Shown here one piece after another: positions 34,960 to 48,654 of a stretch of DNA of 64,000 nucleotides. The stretch is from Polytrichum commune. Lineage: Eukaryota > Streptophyta > Polytrichopsida > Polytrichales > Polytrichaceae. The translations under genes were made by a program, and so were the position numbers. Position 1 is the stretch's first letter. The number at the start of each line of letters is the position of its first letter. Below the pieces are notes generated by a model. It saw only the letters and a program-made list of their open reading frames with translations, was not told the origin of the DNA and did no database searches. The stretch lies in contig OX485803.1 of assembly GCA_950295325.1 (NCBI GenBank), forward strand, positions 31,930,001-31,994,000, written 5' to 3'.

Positions 34960-37900
34960 TTAAAGGAGTAATGTGACCTCTACTAAAGGAGTATTTGAGC
35001 ACAATCACAAGAACAATGGACCATCCTAGCAATTGTTTAGGCCGATATGATATGCAATGGTATGATATGATATGACCACAAAATATATTATAAATCACAC
35101 CTTGTCCCAATCCATTGATTTGGTTCTTGGTCAACACCATACAGGCTTAAGCAATGAGTCCGTAACAGGATATTGGTCATTTGAGCATACTTTCTTCCTC
35201 AACATTGCAACTTCAAAATTTGAATGATAATACAAGTGCTTCAATGAATGTGAATTTTGATGAATTGCATGTAATCCGAAAGGCACTTCTTATCAATGTG
35301 TGAACTTGTTATAGAAGTTTTAAAAGCAACACTTTAATCAAACTTTGACATAATACAATGACATACATATGATAGATTGTGTCACTCTACTTAAGGTTTG
35401 CCTCTAGAGATAAAAGCAGGCCTACGATTCTTGGTTGATGATTTTTACCTTATTGACAACCAATTTCACATATTTATCATGTTCCTCTTCAAGTAACCCC
35501 AATTGAACCTCATATGATTGCCAACACCAATGAATGTGTTGCCATTGTCACTCGACTAACATCAAGAACAAGAATAGCATTAGTTGGGAACTCGTTCAAT
35601 GACTATCTTGTTTAAGTAAGGTTGACTCTTGAAATGGGAATGTGGTACAATATACTTTCAAGTTGGTAGAATGAACCAAATTTTGATTATTGTCTCATGT
35701 TACATTTGTTAGAAAATTTGATGCCGGAACTAGTTGCAAAGACCTTAAATGAGTTTACCGGACATATTTGAAATGAAATAATCACAAATCCATACAAGGC
35801 AAAAATATCTAAGATCAACATCCCTAAGAGGTACAGTTGTATGCTACAATTTCCTCCCATTGTAAGACAATAAAGGGATTTTTTTTTTTCATTAGCATTC
35901 AATGTGACACTCTTACCAAACCAAAAAAAACAACGATGACGACGACAACAACAACAACTTGCATAACTTTGTGAAATGATCTAAAAAACTGACCTTATTT
36001 GACAACTATTCAGTTCATAACATTATTCATATTTATAACAATGTTATGAGGGACTGATAGTATTCCATGTAGTATTCCTAGATATTCCCCACATTGAATT
36101 TGAATGTGGCAATGAAGCTTGCAAAAATAACACAAAGAATAACCAACCATCATTTTAAAATAACGATATTCTTCTACTTTCTTAAAGTTTAGCATCAATC
36201 TACCGGTGCTCTCAGAGACTGGCTAACATTGGAGAACTTACGATCTTGACCAGTTGTTACCAGTTCCACTAAGGTAGATGGGTCTCAAATGGTTACTCTT
36301 TCCAACTAGCCCACTCATCCTATGATGTGAAACATGACGTTAGTTAGAGACGGTTCGCAAATTCAAATCGAGCTTGTAGCCAATTTTCTCATAAATTTGG
36401 AGCTCATATGAATATCTTGTCTATTATCAGTGTGAACATTTTTGTGCTTATTAAATGGTCATACAAGTCCCCCTTCCCCACAATTATGGTGACTATTGAG
36501 TATAGAGTGGTTATCATATTTTGAGCATGTAGTCCAATTTCTTTTAAACACATGTCTTTTTGGTGTCCCTATTCTTGGAGCCACACCAAACCACATACCA
36601 TTCAAATATAGGTGTGTAATTAAGAGAAACAATGAAATTAGGCACTTCTACCTTATCCTATATATTATTGGGGGTGGTTGAGGCAAGGCTAAGGCAAAGC
36701 AGAGGTGGAGCAAGGTCACGCACATCGCAAATTGTTGGTGTTGAGGTGGAGGTCTTCGGGAAAGGTCTTCATCTTGGATAACTTAACTTGATAATTAGGA
36801 AATTTAGGGTTTCCATCGATGGATTGGACTTGTGATGTATGCTATTTAAATTTGGCTTAAGACCTATCTCTTAGTTGATTCCACTATACACACACTAACA
36901 CTAGAGTTGTGGCTTGTTGCATTGCAATATGGACTCCTTTATGTCATATGGGATGTGAATTCATAATATTAATAATATATATTAAGGGCTATGCGATGCT
37001 CCACCCAACCATTTGTGATGATTGGTATATTTATTCATAATTTAATATTTATATAAAAATATGTATTAATTGAAATATGGGTATTTGAGATTGTTTATAA
37101 GTTGTTTATTTCAATATTGACATGTACCAAGGGGGTCAGTGTAAATTATCCCCTACATGTTCACTTGAGGATCATTTACAAAATAATAATAAAATATCAT
37201 GTAATATTACTTTCTATAAACTCAAATGAAAGAGTTTAGGGGTAAAGAAATTGTTCAAAAGTGTTGGGGTTTCAAGTCAAGTCAAAGATATATTATAAAA
37301 TACAAGATATAGGGCCTCCTCCTTTAGCTCAAGCAAATGAGTATCTCCAATAGTGTTCACTAACAAAACATGAAGACATCCAACCACTATCTTGCTTGTG
37401 GATGCACAAATCCAGAGATACACATTCACGTAATGATGATACAAAGAGGGAGATTTGAAAATTATATCACAATTTGTGATTGCTATTAATTTATCTTGGA
37501 CACACAAACATAGGCTAAGTCATGACATTAAAATTTGAGATTGCACAAAATGGTCAATTTTCATAGCTTGATGTTGAAACTAATGCTTAACCCTCACTTT
37601 AATAACACCAATCTCTAATTTTATCAACGTGTTCAACGCGACAATCAAGAGGAGATACAAACACAATGATAGTTTCTTGACTAGTTGATACTCAAGAACA
37701 CAAAATTGTTTCATTGCACACATCAAAAACATGGAAAAGACTATCCAACAACAAATTAACTTGGAAAAGACTCTAATTTGGACATGGAATTTGCAAGCTT
37801 GCACATTCTTTTGAACAAAGCCTTGAGTAATGTAGGTACAAAAATTGCAACGACACATACAACAAGCATCAATTCACGGTTTTCACCACCATTCTTCTCC

Positions 37901-38089
37901 ATCTTCAAAACAACAACTTTGATTTCATGTTTTTGTTTTCACCACAAACACTAAAAGTTTGAGAAGCATACTCTAATATCATGGTCAACAAAAAGCTCCA
38001 CCTAGATGGTTGTGGTGTTAATTTTTGAATTTTTATGTTGGAACAATATTTCAGTGTAAATAGTGCCCTTTTTGAACTTCAGAATTGTA
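34960..38089. other. Intergenic AT-rich, no gene seen
   Basis: No open frame above about 95 codons and no domain recognised. AACACCTATATTTGAGTGGTAT near 33178 resembles the reverse complement of 36598-36618, a small dispersed repeat. Confidence 0.5.
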
Positions 38090-40250
38090 AATGATTAAGT
38101 GTGAAAGGGGCTATGGACTGGAAGTTCAGAAAGCAACCGTAAAAGGCTATGGTCTGATTCTAGGAGGTGCCATGAGAGAATATAGGCCATTGTTTTCAGA
38201 AGGAAGGACACTTCTTTTGGGTGATATAGCCTTGGGGAGAGAAGTGAGTGTGTGGCTGGGAGAGGATAGAAGTCAAGTTTTTAGTGTTGGATATATGTAA
38301 GAGAGTTACAGATTTCCGAGGAGGGATTCCTCGGTAATTTCCAGGCTATAATCTGAGTGTTTGATCATACTATAATTTTCTATCCAGGGTGTGTAACTGG
38401 ATCAGTTTGTGTAATTAATTAGGCCATAGACTGTGCAAGAGAGTTTCACCTGTCGGCCGATAATTGAATATATGAATTTTATTATTCACTGGGTTTTGAA
38501 TCTGTCTCAGTTGAATCTCTGTAGGTACATGTTATAGTCTGCTGGAATCTTGAGTGCTGAGTGGACAATGAGAGAAAATGTCCTTCCAGTCCATGGTCTG
38601 TGTGTATGAAGGCAATCTCCAATGTTTATCTCAGGACAAGAAATTTGTTGTATTTAAATTTGATATCACGAGATGGTGATTTATGAAATTATGGCTTTAC
38701 TCTATTGACTCATGAGTGTTGAAGAAATGAGTATATTTGGTGCACCGAATGTTGAGATTGTTATCCAAAATTTGGAATGGAAGTTAACTTGAGAGAGAGA
38801 GAGATTACGGTTAATATTTTCAGTTAATAGTTTATCTCAAATAATATTTGCTAAACCAAGAGTTCGTGCGGTTCAGCCTGGGAATCACATCTTCGGTACT
38901 AGGAGTAATTGCTACAAAAAATTGAGGGATGGCTTGAGTGCAATTGAAACTCTGTGATCTCAGATATGTAGTTGCATTATTGTATTGATTGTTCGTTAAA
39001 AATTTATCACAGGGACAATTACCTGAATTGAATAATGTTTATTCCGAGAAAGCATTGAGTTATAAGTTGACGATTGTCTGGAAGATATGTGAGGGAGAGA
39101 ACATAGCCTGTGTTTGAGGGCCATAGACTGTCTGTAATCACATTTGCAAAACCGAGCGTTTGTGCAGCTTTCATGTTGGTAGCATTGGATTAAATCAAGA
39201 ATTGTCACTGTGAAGTTTGTAAGAATGGATTATCTGTACACGAATATCTTGATTCCTGGAAATGGAAAGCCCTGATGCAATTGTCTGAGATTTTATGCCT
39301 AAGCACAAAGGTCATAATTTGTGTTTAGTAATGTTGACCTTGAAATGGACTTAATACATATTCAGGACATTGTCTGATAAAGAATTCCCTCGGCCAGATA
39401 TTAACCAATACTATAGCAATTGTCTGCGAAAGAGCAAGGCTCTGATATTCCTTGCAGGGCCGGTTGCGGTCGATCTGAAAGGACCAAGGCTATAGACTTC
39501 GTGATATTAAGGAGGGAACTGGGGCGTGTCCAACTGGTGGACAAAAGCTCAGCAGATACTGGGAAGGCCATAGACTTCAAAGGGTAATCTGAAAGTACTT
39601 CCAAAGCCGAACAGACCTGACCATTGACAGCATGGCAAGTAAGCTTGATATTCACTTATAATATGAAGAAGTAAAGTGAAATTAATCAGAACCTGAAATA
39701 AAATGAACTTAACATACCATTGAGTTAAGTGAATGTGCCGGTTACTCATCTCATGATTGATTAATGGAGTAAAAATATGAATAACATTGGTTGAACTGTA
39801 ACTTGACTAAATTTAATTCTTAAGCACAACCGTGATAAAGTTATGGCTTGGATAATATAAAAGATTAATATATCTATATATGTGGTTTGGCCTATTGACA
39901 CAACCCGAGGATGCTCCTGTTAATTTGACTAAGCCTAGGTAAGGATTATTGCCAGACAACCTAATTTAAATGATAAGGTTAATCAAAGAATTTCAACAAT
40001 CCCGAGGGGATGACAGTACTGACTATTTCAAGTTTCATTAAAAAGGATTAATTAAATATCAGGCTATTGACGATATCAAAGGGCCCTCGACTTTGATAAG
40101 TAAGACAAAAATGGGAAACTATTGCAAAAGACTATTGTCGATGGCGAGCCCTATGATTGTGCACCGCACCTGGTCCAATTAAAATGAACTCACTGCCAAT
40201 CTATTGCCTAGGAAAGTAGAGTGAGGTGTGAGACTGTCACATTTGCATGT
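38090..40250. other. Intergenic with a recurring CATAGACT-type motif
   Basis: GGCCATAGACT or GGCTATAGACT variants recur irregularly (for example about 38422, 39119, 39488 and 39566), with related GGCTATGGTCTG at about 38145. No coding sequence is supported. This may be an ancient, strongly diverged repeat. Confidence 0.4.
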
Positions 40251-41074
40251 ACTGACATAGAGTGGTTTTTAGAGTTTTTATCCCTTACCCGTAATCCAAT
40301 TGTCAGTCCTAATCCAAAGTGAAGTGATATAACCTTGTGTTTTCCCTAATAAATCTTATCTAAGACACCTAGATGCTACATGAATCACCTTTTAAGTCTT
40401 CCCTGAGTGTTTCCCTGGGTTTTGTTTGTAACCAAAAAGCTAACTACAATGGCCAATTGATTTCATCAAAGGGAAGAAGACATCCACGCTTCCAGATGTC
40501 TAGCATAAGGTAGCTAGATGGGCCTAAATCGAACACAACAATAATTTGGACACCTATTACAAATTCACATCCTAATGACATAAAAGAATCCAAGTTGTAA
40601 CACAATGAGCCACTCTAATGAACAATAGCACATATATAATGAACAATGCGATGATGATGGTGAGGTTGTCGCCCTACCATTTCGAAAGAAAAGGATCATG
40701 CTAAAATGATGTGTCATATGCATGAGTGCAAAGGATTGGGACAACACATGCCCATACCATTGCTCCAACGCTCCCTACCACAAACTTACCTATTGTTACC
40801 CATTGTTCTAGAAGGTGGGGGTGGGGGACCACATGTACAAGGGGTTGGGTTAGTATTTCCATTGTTGGTTGTACCAATTATATGCACCACACTTTACACT
40901 TAATTCCACATATGGCAATAAACTTGAGGTGGCCAAGTACTAGGTAATGGCCATCAGGAGTGCCATTACATGATGTAATCGGAATTTGCACGGCGAGCCC
41001 ATTAGGACAAACCACGTGGATTTCATTCACATCTGGTAATGATGCGATTGGCATCCATTACCTCACATCAATAA
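40251..41074. other. Intergenic, no gene seen
   Basis: No recognisable coding sequence before the LINE fragment begins. The exact 5' truncation point of that LINE is not visible. Confidence 0.4.
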
Positions 41075-42714
41075 TTTGCATACACAACCAAGTAAATCCA
41101 ACAACGAACTTACAAACCCCGCATGAACTACAAAAAGTCCTAAAGAAAACAACTAATACACACATAAACACCTACCCCATCAAATCCAGCCCCACTCACT
41201 ACAACGTTAAATTCTTCAATGCATGGAAAAATGCCCCGAAAATAAACACACACCACCCCCCTCCCAAGAACACCATTACAACACCCCTACCAACCATATA
41301 CAATCACATTCATCCTCTTAAATTTCATGCACAACAATGCATATACACGGATGGGTCATTTATCCCACCCTCCAAAAACCCAAAAGGCCAAATAAAGGGC
41401 AACACCACAAGTTCAATAGTATATAGCCCCAACAACAACACCCAATTATCATAAAGACTACCCGGATACCAAAATATCCTAAGAGTAGAGCTCAACGCAA
41501 TACTCATTGCTATCAAAACCATACAAACACCCAACTAGATGCACACATATTTACAAACAACCTTAATAACATATTCTTAATCAACAACCACATACAACAC
41601 CCAACATCCCAACACCACCACCCAGATAAATTACTCATAGCAGCCATTGTACATCAAATACATTGGACCCCACACACAATCCACATATACAAAGTGCAAG
41701 CACACTTAGGCATTACTAGAAATAAAACAGCAGACACGCTAGCCAATGAGGGGACACTAAAAGAAAAATCAACCACTACACCGCACATACACATAGCTCA
41801 CCCTACCCCCTACTGGCTAGTAATTTGCCCAACATTCACACATGACGGAGCCATCTGCAACCTTTGCACATTCATAACAAAAGAACATGGAAACTGTGAA
41901 GCTAAATCAACCAAAAGAAAATTCCCATACGTAGACAAATGGTTATCAAACAAACAAATAAATTATAAACTCTCTAACCACTTTTGGAAAAACCACAATG
42001 TGTTGGATGCCCAAAATTACCCAAACTCTAAAATTTAGATATGCCGAACACATGGGTGACCATAGGAAAAATATCTTTTGGCCCCTCACATACCAAAATC
42101 CCAACTGTACACTATGCCATAACAACGACAGAGACACGTGGCCCCACCTCTTATCAATATGCGAAAATCCGTATCTAAAGGGCTTATGAATTGCACGACA
42201 TAACAAGGCCGTACACCTCATTATCCAGACATTACAAGCCAACAAAAACACCCAGTTCTTCACATTGACCAACGCATGCAATATGAATAATCAACCTCCA
42301 GACCAAACAGTCCTAGAATGGCTCCTTAAATGCACATGCCCACAAAGAACATGTCAATGCTAAGCCAAATTAAGATTGAATATCCTATGCATAATCGGAG
42401 CCCCAAACTAAACACAAACACCTATATCACCCTCTCCTAGACACACAATCCAACTCATCGAATTCACATATTGCCACGATAGATTCCTTGAACAAGCCCT
42501 CATGCACAAACACACCGAATACGACCCACTAATTAACACCATACAAAACAATGGATGGAAAACCAGCCCCCTCATTACCGTCGCAACCGGGGTAAGAGCT
42601 ATACACGAACACTCCATAGATCAGCTCAATATACTAAAAATCCCAAAATCCAACATTAAAACCCTCATGAAAAGTATACACCAAAATGCCATCAAATACC
42701 TCACACATACCTAG
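41075..42714 (+). pseudogene. LINE A-type 3' fragment: RNase H, zinc finger and candidate restriction-like endonuclease
   Basis: The coding strand is A/C-rich like LINE A. RNase H signatures are IYTDGSF (41341), RVELNAILIAIKT and VQAHLGITRNKTADTLANEG (about 41694); the third acidic position reads FTNN, where an Asp is expected. CTLCHNNDRDTWPHLLSIC (about 42106) is a CCHC-like finger. The C-terminal block has AKLRLNILCIIG (about 42364), LIEFTYCHDRF (about 42454), HKHTEYDPL and VATGVRAIHEHS, ending at the stop at 42714. Its pattern matches R2/Dualen-type PD-(D/E)XK endonucleases, with the PD pair apparently changed to LN here. Stops at about 41452, 41536, 42361 and 42409 and a frame change near 41537 make it a pseudogene. 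It is 5'-truncated. Confidence 0.7.
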
Positions 42715-45408
42715 TCCTAAACAAAAGAAAACTAGACAATAAACAAGCCCCCGTCCCCTCGCCCTAATGAAATGGGATAACTAAGGTAGAAATACCATAA
42801 CCCATGAAAAGAAGGTGATTCGCATTGAAGATCTGGTCTAACCATCATGAGATATTTTTCCAAGATAGACAAGAAGGATTCATGAAGAATGCAAGTTGTT
42901 TCATATTTTTCTATCCTATTCAAAAAATGCCACAAAGTGGAAAGTTTGTCCAACCCCCTACTCGTTCACTAGATTCTCCGTACACCGAACATGGTACTCT
43001 GCATTTCCATACAAAACATCGCCTAAATTGGTTACCTCATGAGTACATTAACTCTTGACTCCCATTGGCTACACTAAGGGGCTTACCACATTACGGCAAT
43101 TGGGGTTCCGTGATGTGGACTATAGTTCTGGCAACTTTTCAAAGCAAATGCTTACATCTCATCACTTTGCCAATGGTCATGTACCACACTACCGGCAGTT
43201 TAGCGATGAAATGGTGAGCAAGTTTTTCACGTGAAGACAAAACTGAACCTAAATTCTGGAACTTCCAGGGAAAAACCAACGGCAGTTCATCGTGAGGAAG
43301 CACTCCACTTTTCAAAGCCACGTTGTTCTTATCTCCCGTCTGTGTGGTACCCATTAGGGCAGCGGCAGTTGCACCCAACCAATCACTGCCACCACCGAAA
43401 TTTAAGGGCATGTAGTGGGGTAAGCCCCTAAGTGTACACGCATTGAAGTTGCCGCCTAGCTATGATTGGTTTCAGGAATGGCACTTCACCACTATGACGG
43501 TGGTCCAATGCACGGCTAGAGGGTGGTTAACGGGGCATGGTATTTCTATCTTAGTACATCACCAGAGCCCACTTCCCAAAGGAGACATAACACCCTATAC
43601 TGCATCGCATAACACCGTGATCAACACATGGCCAACGAGCTCACATTCATGCCGGTATGTAGATACAGGTGTAATTTTTCATTCTTTCTGACTGTAGGTT
43701 GCAGGTATTCATCCAACACGTCATGGTTTCATCCAGTTTCATCCTCCGTGTCAGTGGAATTTCAGGAGCAATATCGGGATGTTGTGATGTACTGTACGTC
43801 ACAGCATCCATCCACTTGCCACGTGGCTCCAAATAGGCTTGAGCGGGGGACGAACGGTGGGAGAGGCGACGTCCGTTCACGCCCGTCCACTCATCCGTCC
43901 GTCGGGGACCAATGAAAGAGCTAGTAAGAATATGCTTACAAGTAGATGCCCGGGTCGTCTCGCAGCTTGAGGTGGATGGAAGTTAACTTAATAACCTGTG
44001 GGGTAGGGTTTCAAGCTCGCTGTCGTCTTCTCCTTTGCACCATCGCGGGCATCCACTCTGACGCTGACACCACGCCCCGCAGGTGCCACACATCCGAGGG
44101 AGTTGGTGACCATCATTGGCGACTGCCACCGTAGAGTTTGCCCCACATTTCATCGTGTCACTCCAGAGCAATCAGGCTAGGGTTCGCGTGCAAGCTGTGG
44201 TTAATTAAGTTAGCGCGCCAACTGCGACCCTTGCTCATCACGGGACTGGCGGTTTGCTTCTTGGAGCCTTCGATCGGCTGGGAAGTAAGGTAGGACGGGC
44301 TTGACGGGAGGAAACCGTGTACACCCCGCGTCCCATACTGGAGTTTTGGTCGTGGAATCCTTGAATTGAGTCTGGGAAGGGTGGAGGTGAAGGCTCCTTG
44401 GAGGTTACGCGACTGGGATTCGGTTTGGGTGCCCTGAGTTGAGGAGCAGGAGGTGAAGCGGTCTTCAAACCCACGAGCGCTCCGAAGGTGCCTGAGAACC
44501 GTCTTGGAGGGGGAAGGGAATTGGGGTTTGCGGGGACGGAGGTTTCTTGACGCAGTAAACCTTTCATGCTTAGGCGGAGATCTGAGTGTGAAGGAAGAAT
44601 AACCTGACGATAGGCATTTCTTTGTCCGCATCGGTAAATGTCCTGGATCATTTAGCCGTTGCGATTTTTTCTGGATAGCATATCTTTTTAGGATTTCTAA
44701 GTTCCATCTTCCTTGAGCAATTTTTTCCTAGGCTGAAGTCGATTGTATCGTTATAGTTTGCCTTGACGTGGACACGCGCACTCTGTACATTTCTTCTTCA
44801 AGGTCGTGCCATGCTCTTGCTACATGCTCGATTGCGTAGCGTCCGGAGGGCAGGATCGGTTCCTCTTGATTTTTCAGTTGATGGAATTATCTTGTGGAGG
44901 ACTTGTAGTGAACGATTCATTGTCACGCAGTTCTAGATTGGTCTACCAAAATGTCTAAGCATCGACTAGCATCACCTCTTTGATGCGATTCGTGGTCACT
45001 TTGTCTGATCGTATTACGGTCTTCGAGTCCCGGCTATCTTTCTGTACTAAACTATGCTGGTCGTCGATGCACAGTCTAACTCTGGAATGACTTACATTGT
45101 GTATAATACTGTGTATTCAATGTTACAAACAAGGAGATATGAGCATTCTCCTTGTTCTCTCTTAGGCAAACGTCCCTTAGCAAAATCGTCGACATTGAGT
45201 GTAGTCTCCCATTTTTAGATTCTGCGCTAACTTTGACTTTGTTGCTGCAGTCTTCGGTAAACTTGGAGGTTTTTTGAATTACATTGGAGAGCTTTTGTGA
45301 ATTGAATCGCACTCTTATCGACAGAGTGTTGAGTTGACGGAGCAGTGGTTTCTGGAGGCTCTTGGCTGTGCCGCCAGAGCCTAGCTTTCGTCAACTTTAA
45401 ATTATACT
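42715..45408. other. LINE 3' tail, intergenic, and probable RING gene promoter
   Basis: The first ~90 bp (to about 42805, GCCCTAATGAAATGGGATAA) may be the LINE 3' tail. The rest has no recognisable domain. Two overlapping minus-strand frames at 44158-44651 are Ser/Arg/Pro-rich in moderately GC-rich DNA and have no supporting signature. The final few hundred bases likely hold the promoter and 5' UTR of the RING gene. Confidence 0.4.
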
Positions 45409-47060
45409 ATGAGTAGTTCGGCCATTGTCACATCTGCTCCTGCAAATAGCAGGCCTGGTACGTGGAACTTACTTTGGCGCTGCCTTCCTTTTCACTTCAC
45501 GTTTGTGACTGGAAGTTGATTGGTTCATGCGTATTCCTTTAAAGCTTATGGCTAATTGAATGTCTCTTCCTTTGGGCAGATTTAGAAGATACAGCAAACA
45601 ATACAAGGGCCGATAGGAGGGGTGGCAAAGGTATTCTTAGCTTAAATCTTTCTATTAACTTTGTTTCTGTGTCTCTGTATACCTTGCAAATACTACATCA
45701 TCTGCAAATTTATATGATTGCCCATAGTAGTGATCACCTATGCAAATTGTGAAGCCTGATCAATTCAATTATCTGTTGATATGGCAGGAAGAAGAAGACG
45801 TCAAGCAGCAGAGCAAAGATTAATCGAGCAACAGAGATGGGGTCAATACTTAGAGGACGAAGATGGAGACTTCAGTGTTGTAGTTCCTACTACTCTTGTA
45901 AATACTCGTCGTCGGGCTAGAAGAACTTCACGGCGAAATTCAGCAAGAGATGACTTAGAGGAGTATTTGAATGGCACAGGGGACAACAAATTTGGCACAT
46001 CCTTGGCTCATGAGGATGAATTGGATCTTGACGTGGCTTTGGGTAATCCTTAATACAATGACAGAGATCAGAGACCATGGAATGTTTTGGCGACATGCTT
46101 GCTTTTGAATTTATTATCTGTTTTTAAATATATGCATGCTTGTATAAGGTAAGGAAGTGTTTCTCTCCATTTTCATCTGGCCTTTGATCTAGAAGAAGTT
46201 TCATTGAATACTATATGGAATTTCTGTCTTTTTTTTGCTTGGAAATGTTTCTTGGTTTCCATAGGAGTGGAAATGGAAAGAAGGAGCGTTTTTGTACTTT
46301 CTGGAGCCTTTGATTCACCCTTATTCCTTTTGGGTAATATGTCTTTCAGCATTATCACTTTCCCTTGCGGATTCAAGCGCCTTCTCACAATTTGGTAGAT
46401 CACAAGTCACTATCACTGACATGACATATGAGGTATGAAGTCCATTTTGTTCTTTTGATCCTTATTTGATTGGAACAAGTCCCTTATTTTGAATATTGGG
46501 TCTTTGTCTGCTATATACTGGTATGTTATATATAATGCGAGGCAAGAATTTGAAAGGCTAGTCTGAGTATGAATATGGTGTCGGTTGCAGAGTTTAGTGC
46601 AGCTTGAGGATGTGCGCTGTGTTACTTCTACTGCAATTGTGTCCGCCCTGCCTGTTTGCTGCACTGTGAAGGAACAGGCACCATTTTCCAACCAGGCACC
46701 AGAGTGAGTTATAACCATCTGTTATTGTGTATGGGGATATGTCCCCCAGTTCTGATAGACTCAATTTCTCAACTTACCCATATCAAGCTGCAATCCCAAT
46801 TTCCCTTGGTAGTCAAATTTTGATAAGGGTGGAATGTATCTTCCCTAGAGTTGGGAGTGTGTCTGATGGCATGTGGTTCCGGGTGCAGTGTGTGTGTGAT
46901 ATGCCAGGTTGAGTATGAGGAAGGTGAGGTGCAGATGAAACTGCCATGTCTCCATAAATTTCATCAAGCTTGTGGAGCTGAGTGGTTATTGAACTACTCC
47001 AAGCTCTGCCCGGTGTGCAAGCATGATGTCACAGAGTCTTCAGGACCTTCATCCGTGTAG
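45409..47060 (+). CDS. RING-H2 E3 ubiquitin ligase, BIG BROTHER-like
   Basis: Six exons: 45409-45457, 45580-45630, 45788-46042, 46350-46432, 46591-46703 and 46889-47060. Introns are GT..AG and the joined frame is 240 codons. The N-terminus is basic (GRRRRQAAEQRL, RRRARRTSRRNS), then acidic. ITDMTYESLVQLEDV corresponds to the MTYEELVELGEAVG block of the BIG BROTHER family, followed by a Leu-Pro block (SALPV). The C-terminal RING-H2 is CVICQVEYEEGEVQ, LPCLHKFHQACGAEWL, then LCPVCKHDV, with all eight zinc ligands. BIG BROTHER (about 246 residues in Arabidopsis) limits organ size by ubiquitinating growth regulators. The substrate here is unknown. The gene looks intact. Exon 4 is short and was placed by codon phase. 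Confidence 0.9.
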
Positions 47061-47896
47061 AACGCTGAATCTGAAATGCTGCTGAAAGCTCCAACCAGTT
47101 ACATTTGTATATTCCTTTAGGAGGGTTAAGATGTAGATTGTGTACAGATCAGTCATTGGCTGTATTCCAAACCAACATGTCCAACACCTCTCAACACCTT
47201 CCAGCCATGTGCAGTCTAGCAGCCATTGCCTGGTCATTGAGATGGGAACTAGGTAGATGACCACTTTAGTAAGATTGCATTGTGCATGACTTGTATCATT
47301 GATTCCTTCACACTGTACAGGGAGAGACTTGCAATTAAAATATCTCTAATTTGGGGCTCCAGATTCTGAGTCTCACATTTTTGCAAAAATCTAGTGTAGG
47401 ATTTTAATTTGTTATCATGTTCGCCAACTGCTTCGCATCATGGCAATGTGGTATTGGCCTACAGCGCTTGTCTTGTCATTAACATCTGCTAAAGTAGGTC
47501 ACATTAGGTTCGTTGGCTCAGCAATGGTATTGTTGCTTTGCAGTTGATTTGTTGCAAAGAGATTCAAAGCATAGGTTACATGATACCCAGCTTTAGTTAC
47601 GGAGGGTAGATTATCCTCATGTTGTTCCAACTTCTCCATGGCTCTTTTTCCATCACATGAATTGTTGTCCAACTTTCTGTGTCCAACTGATAAATGAGGT
47701 TTTTAGTATATAAAAGACTGACATGCTGAAAGCATGTTCACAAGATTCCCGTCATCTTGGGAGCACACGAACTCTCATGTGCCCTACTTTAAGTTAGATG
47801 TGCCAAACGAATGTGGACAGAATTGGTTGCAATTCTAAAAGGCAGAACTTCTGAACCCCATGTGACGACCATTTCTTTCCATTTTAAGAATGCAAA
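47061..47896. other. RING gene 3' flank, no other gene seen
   Basis: Likely 3' UTR followed by non-coding sequence. Confidence 0.4.
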
Positions 47897-48646
47897 CCAG
47901 GTAGGCCCAAGTTCCAAAGCTGAAAATACTAGGGTATACTTTGGTTTCCCATCAGTGATCAGGGAGATTTTTGGGCATACTAATCGGCTGAGATCCTAGT
48001 GTTTGCAAATCCAACCAGTTACATGTTAACATCCTCTGGTTTTCCTTTATTAAATTGAGGTATATTCTATAAATTCCTCTGAAACGATCAGTATTTTTCC
48101 TGCAGTCTTGAACTTCAATCGGTTATTTCTCAAACTCAACTGGTTCATACGTAACTAACTGCCGGTTCTCCCCGATCATTGTTTCTCATTTGATTGATGT
48201 GTGGTTGGAGGAGGATCGAAGAACAACCACCATAGACACATGTTTAAAAGAGAGTAGACTACATGTTTGATTTTTCATTAACTACTTCATTGTCAATAGA
48301 GTGCACTTTGGTTGTCACAAGCGTGAGATTATTGAGTTTAGAGTGTATTCAATCAAGGAATCAAGAAACATGCGGTTCCGAAAACCATGACTAAAATCAA
48401 AGGATGGCTGATTTTTATTTAATTAATTAATTAAAATTTTGGCTGACGCTTCATTATAACTTTGCTATTGCAACACAAGTTTCATTGTGTAAATATTGCT
48501 GGGAAAAGTTAGATAACAGGAACGATGTATCAAATGACACCTACATACCTTAGATGTGGGTATTCTGTTCACATTCATTTGGCAAGATAGAATGGAATGC
48601 AAGCTAGGTAGGTCCGAGTTCCAAAGCTGAAACTACACTAGGGTAG
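47897..48646. repeat. Direct repeat pair around a dispersed repeat copy
   Basis: A ~47-bp segment containing AGTTCCAAAGCTGAAA and ACTAGGGTA occurs at about 47897-47943 and again at about 48599-48645. Between them is the dispersed repeat copy at 47962-48181 and otherwise plain AT-rich DNA. Confidence 0.7.
47962..48181. repeat. Dispersed repeat, copy 1
   Basis: From GGGAGATTTTTGGGCATA to CGGTTCTCCCCGATCATT. It is about 88% alike to 50682-50898 in the same orientation. Its right half, reverse-complemented, matches the 77-bp repeats and left part of the element at 13661-14810 (TTTGAGAAATAACC, GAACCGG-GGAGA). Confidence 0.85.
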
Positions 48647-48654
48647 TGTACTAA

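Noticed and set aside
44158-44651. 157- and 137-codon overlapping minus-strand frames
   Set aside because: Low-complexity Ser/Pro/Arg composition in GC-richer DNA, no domain or splice support; not called as a gene.
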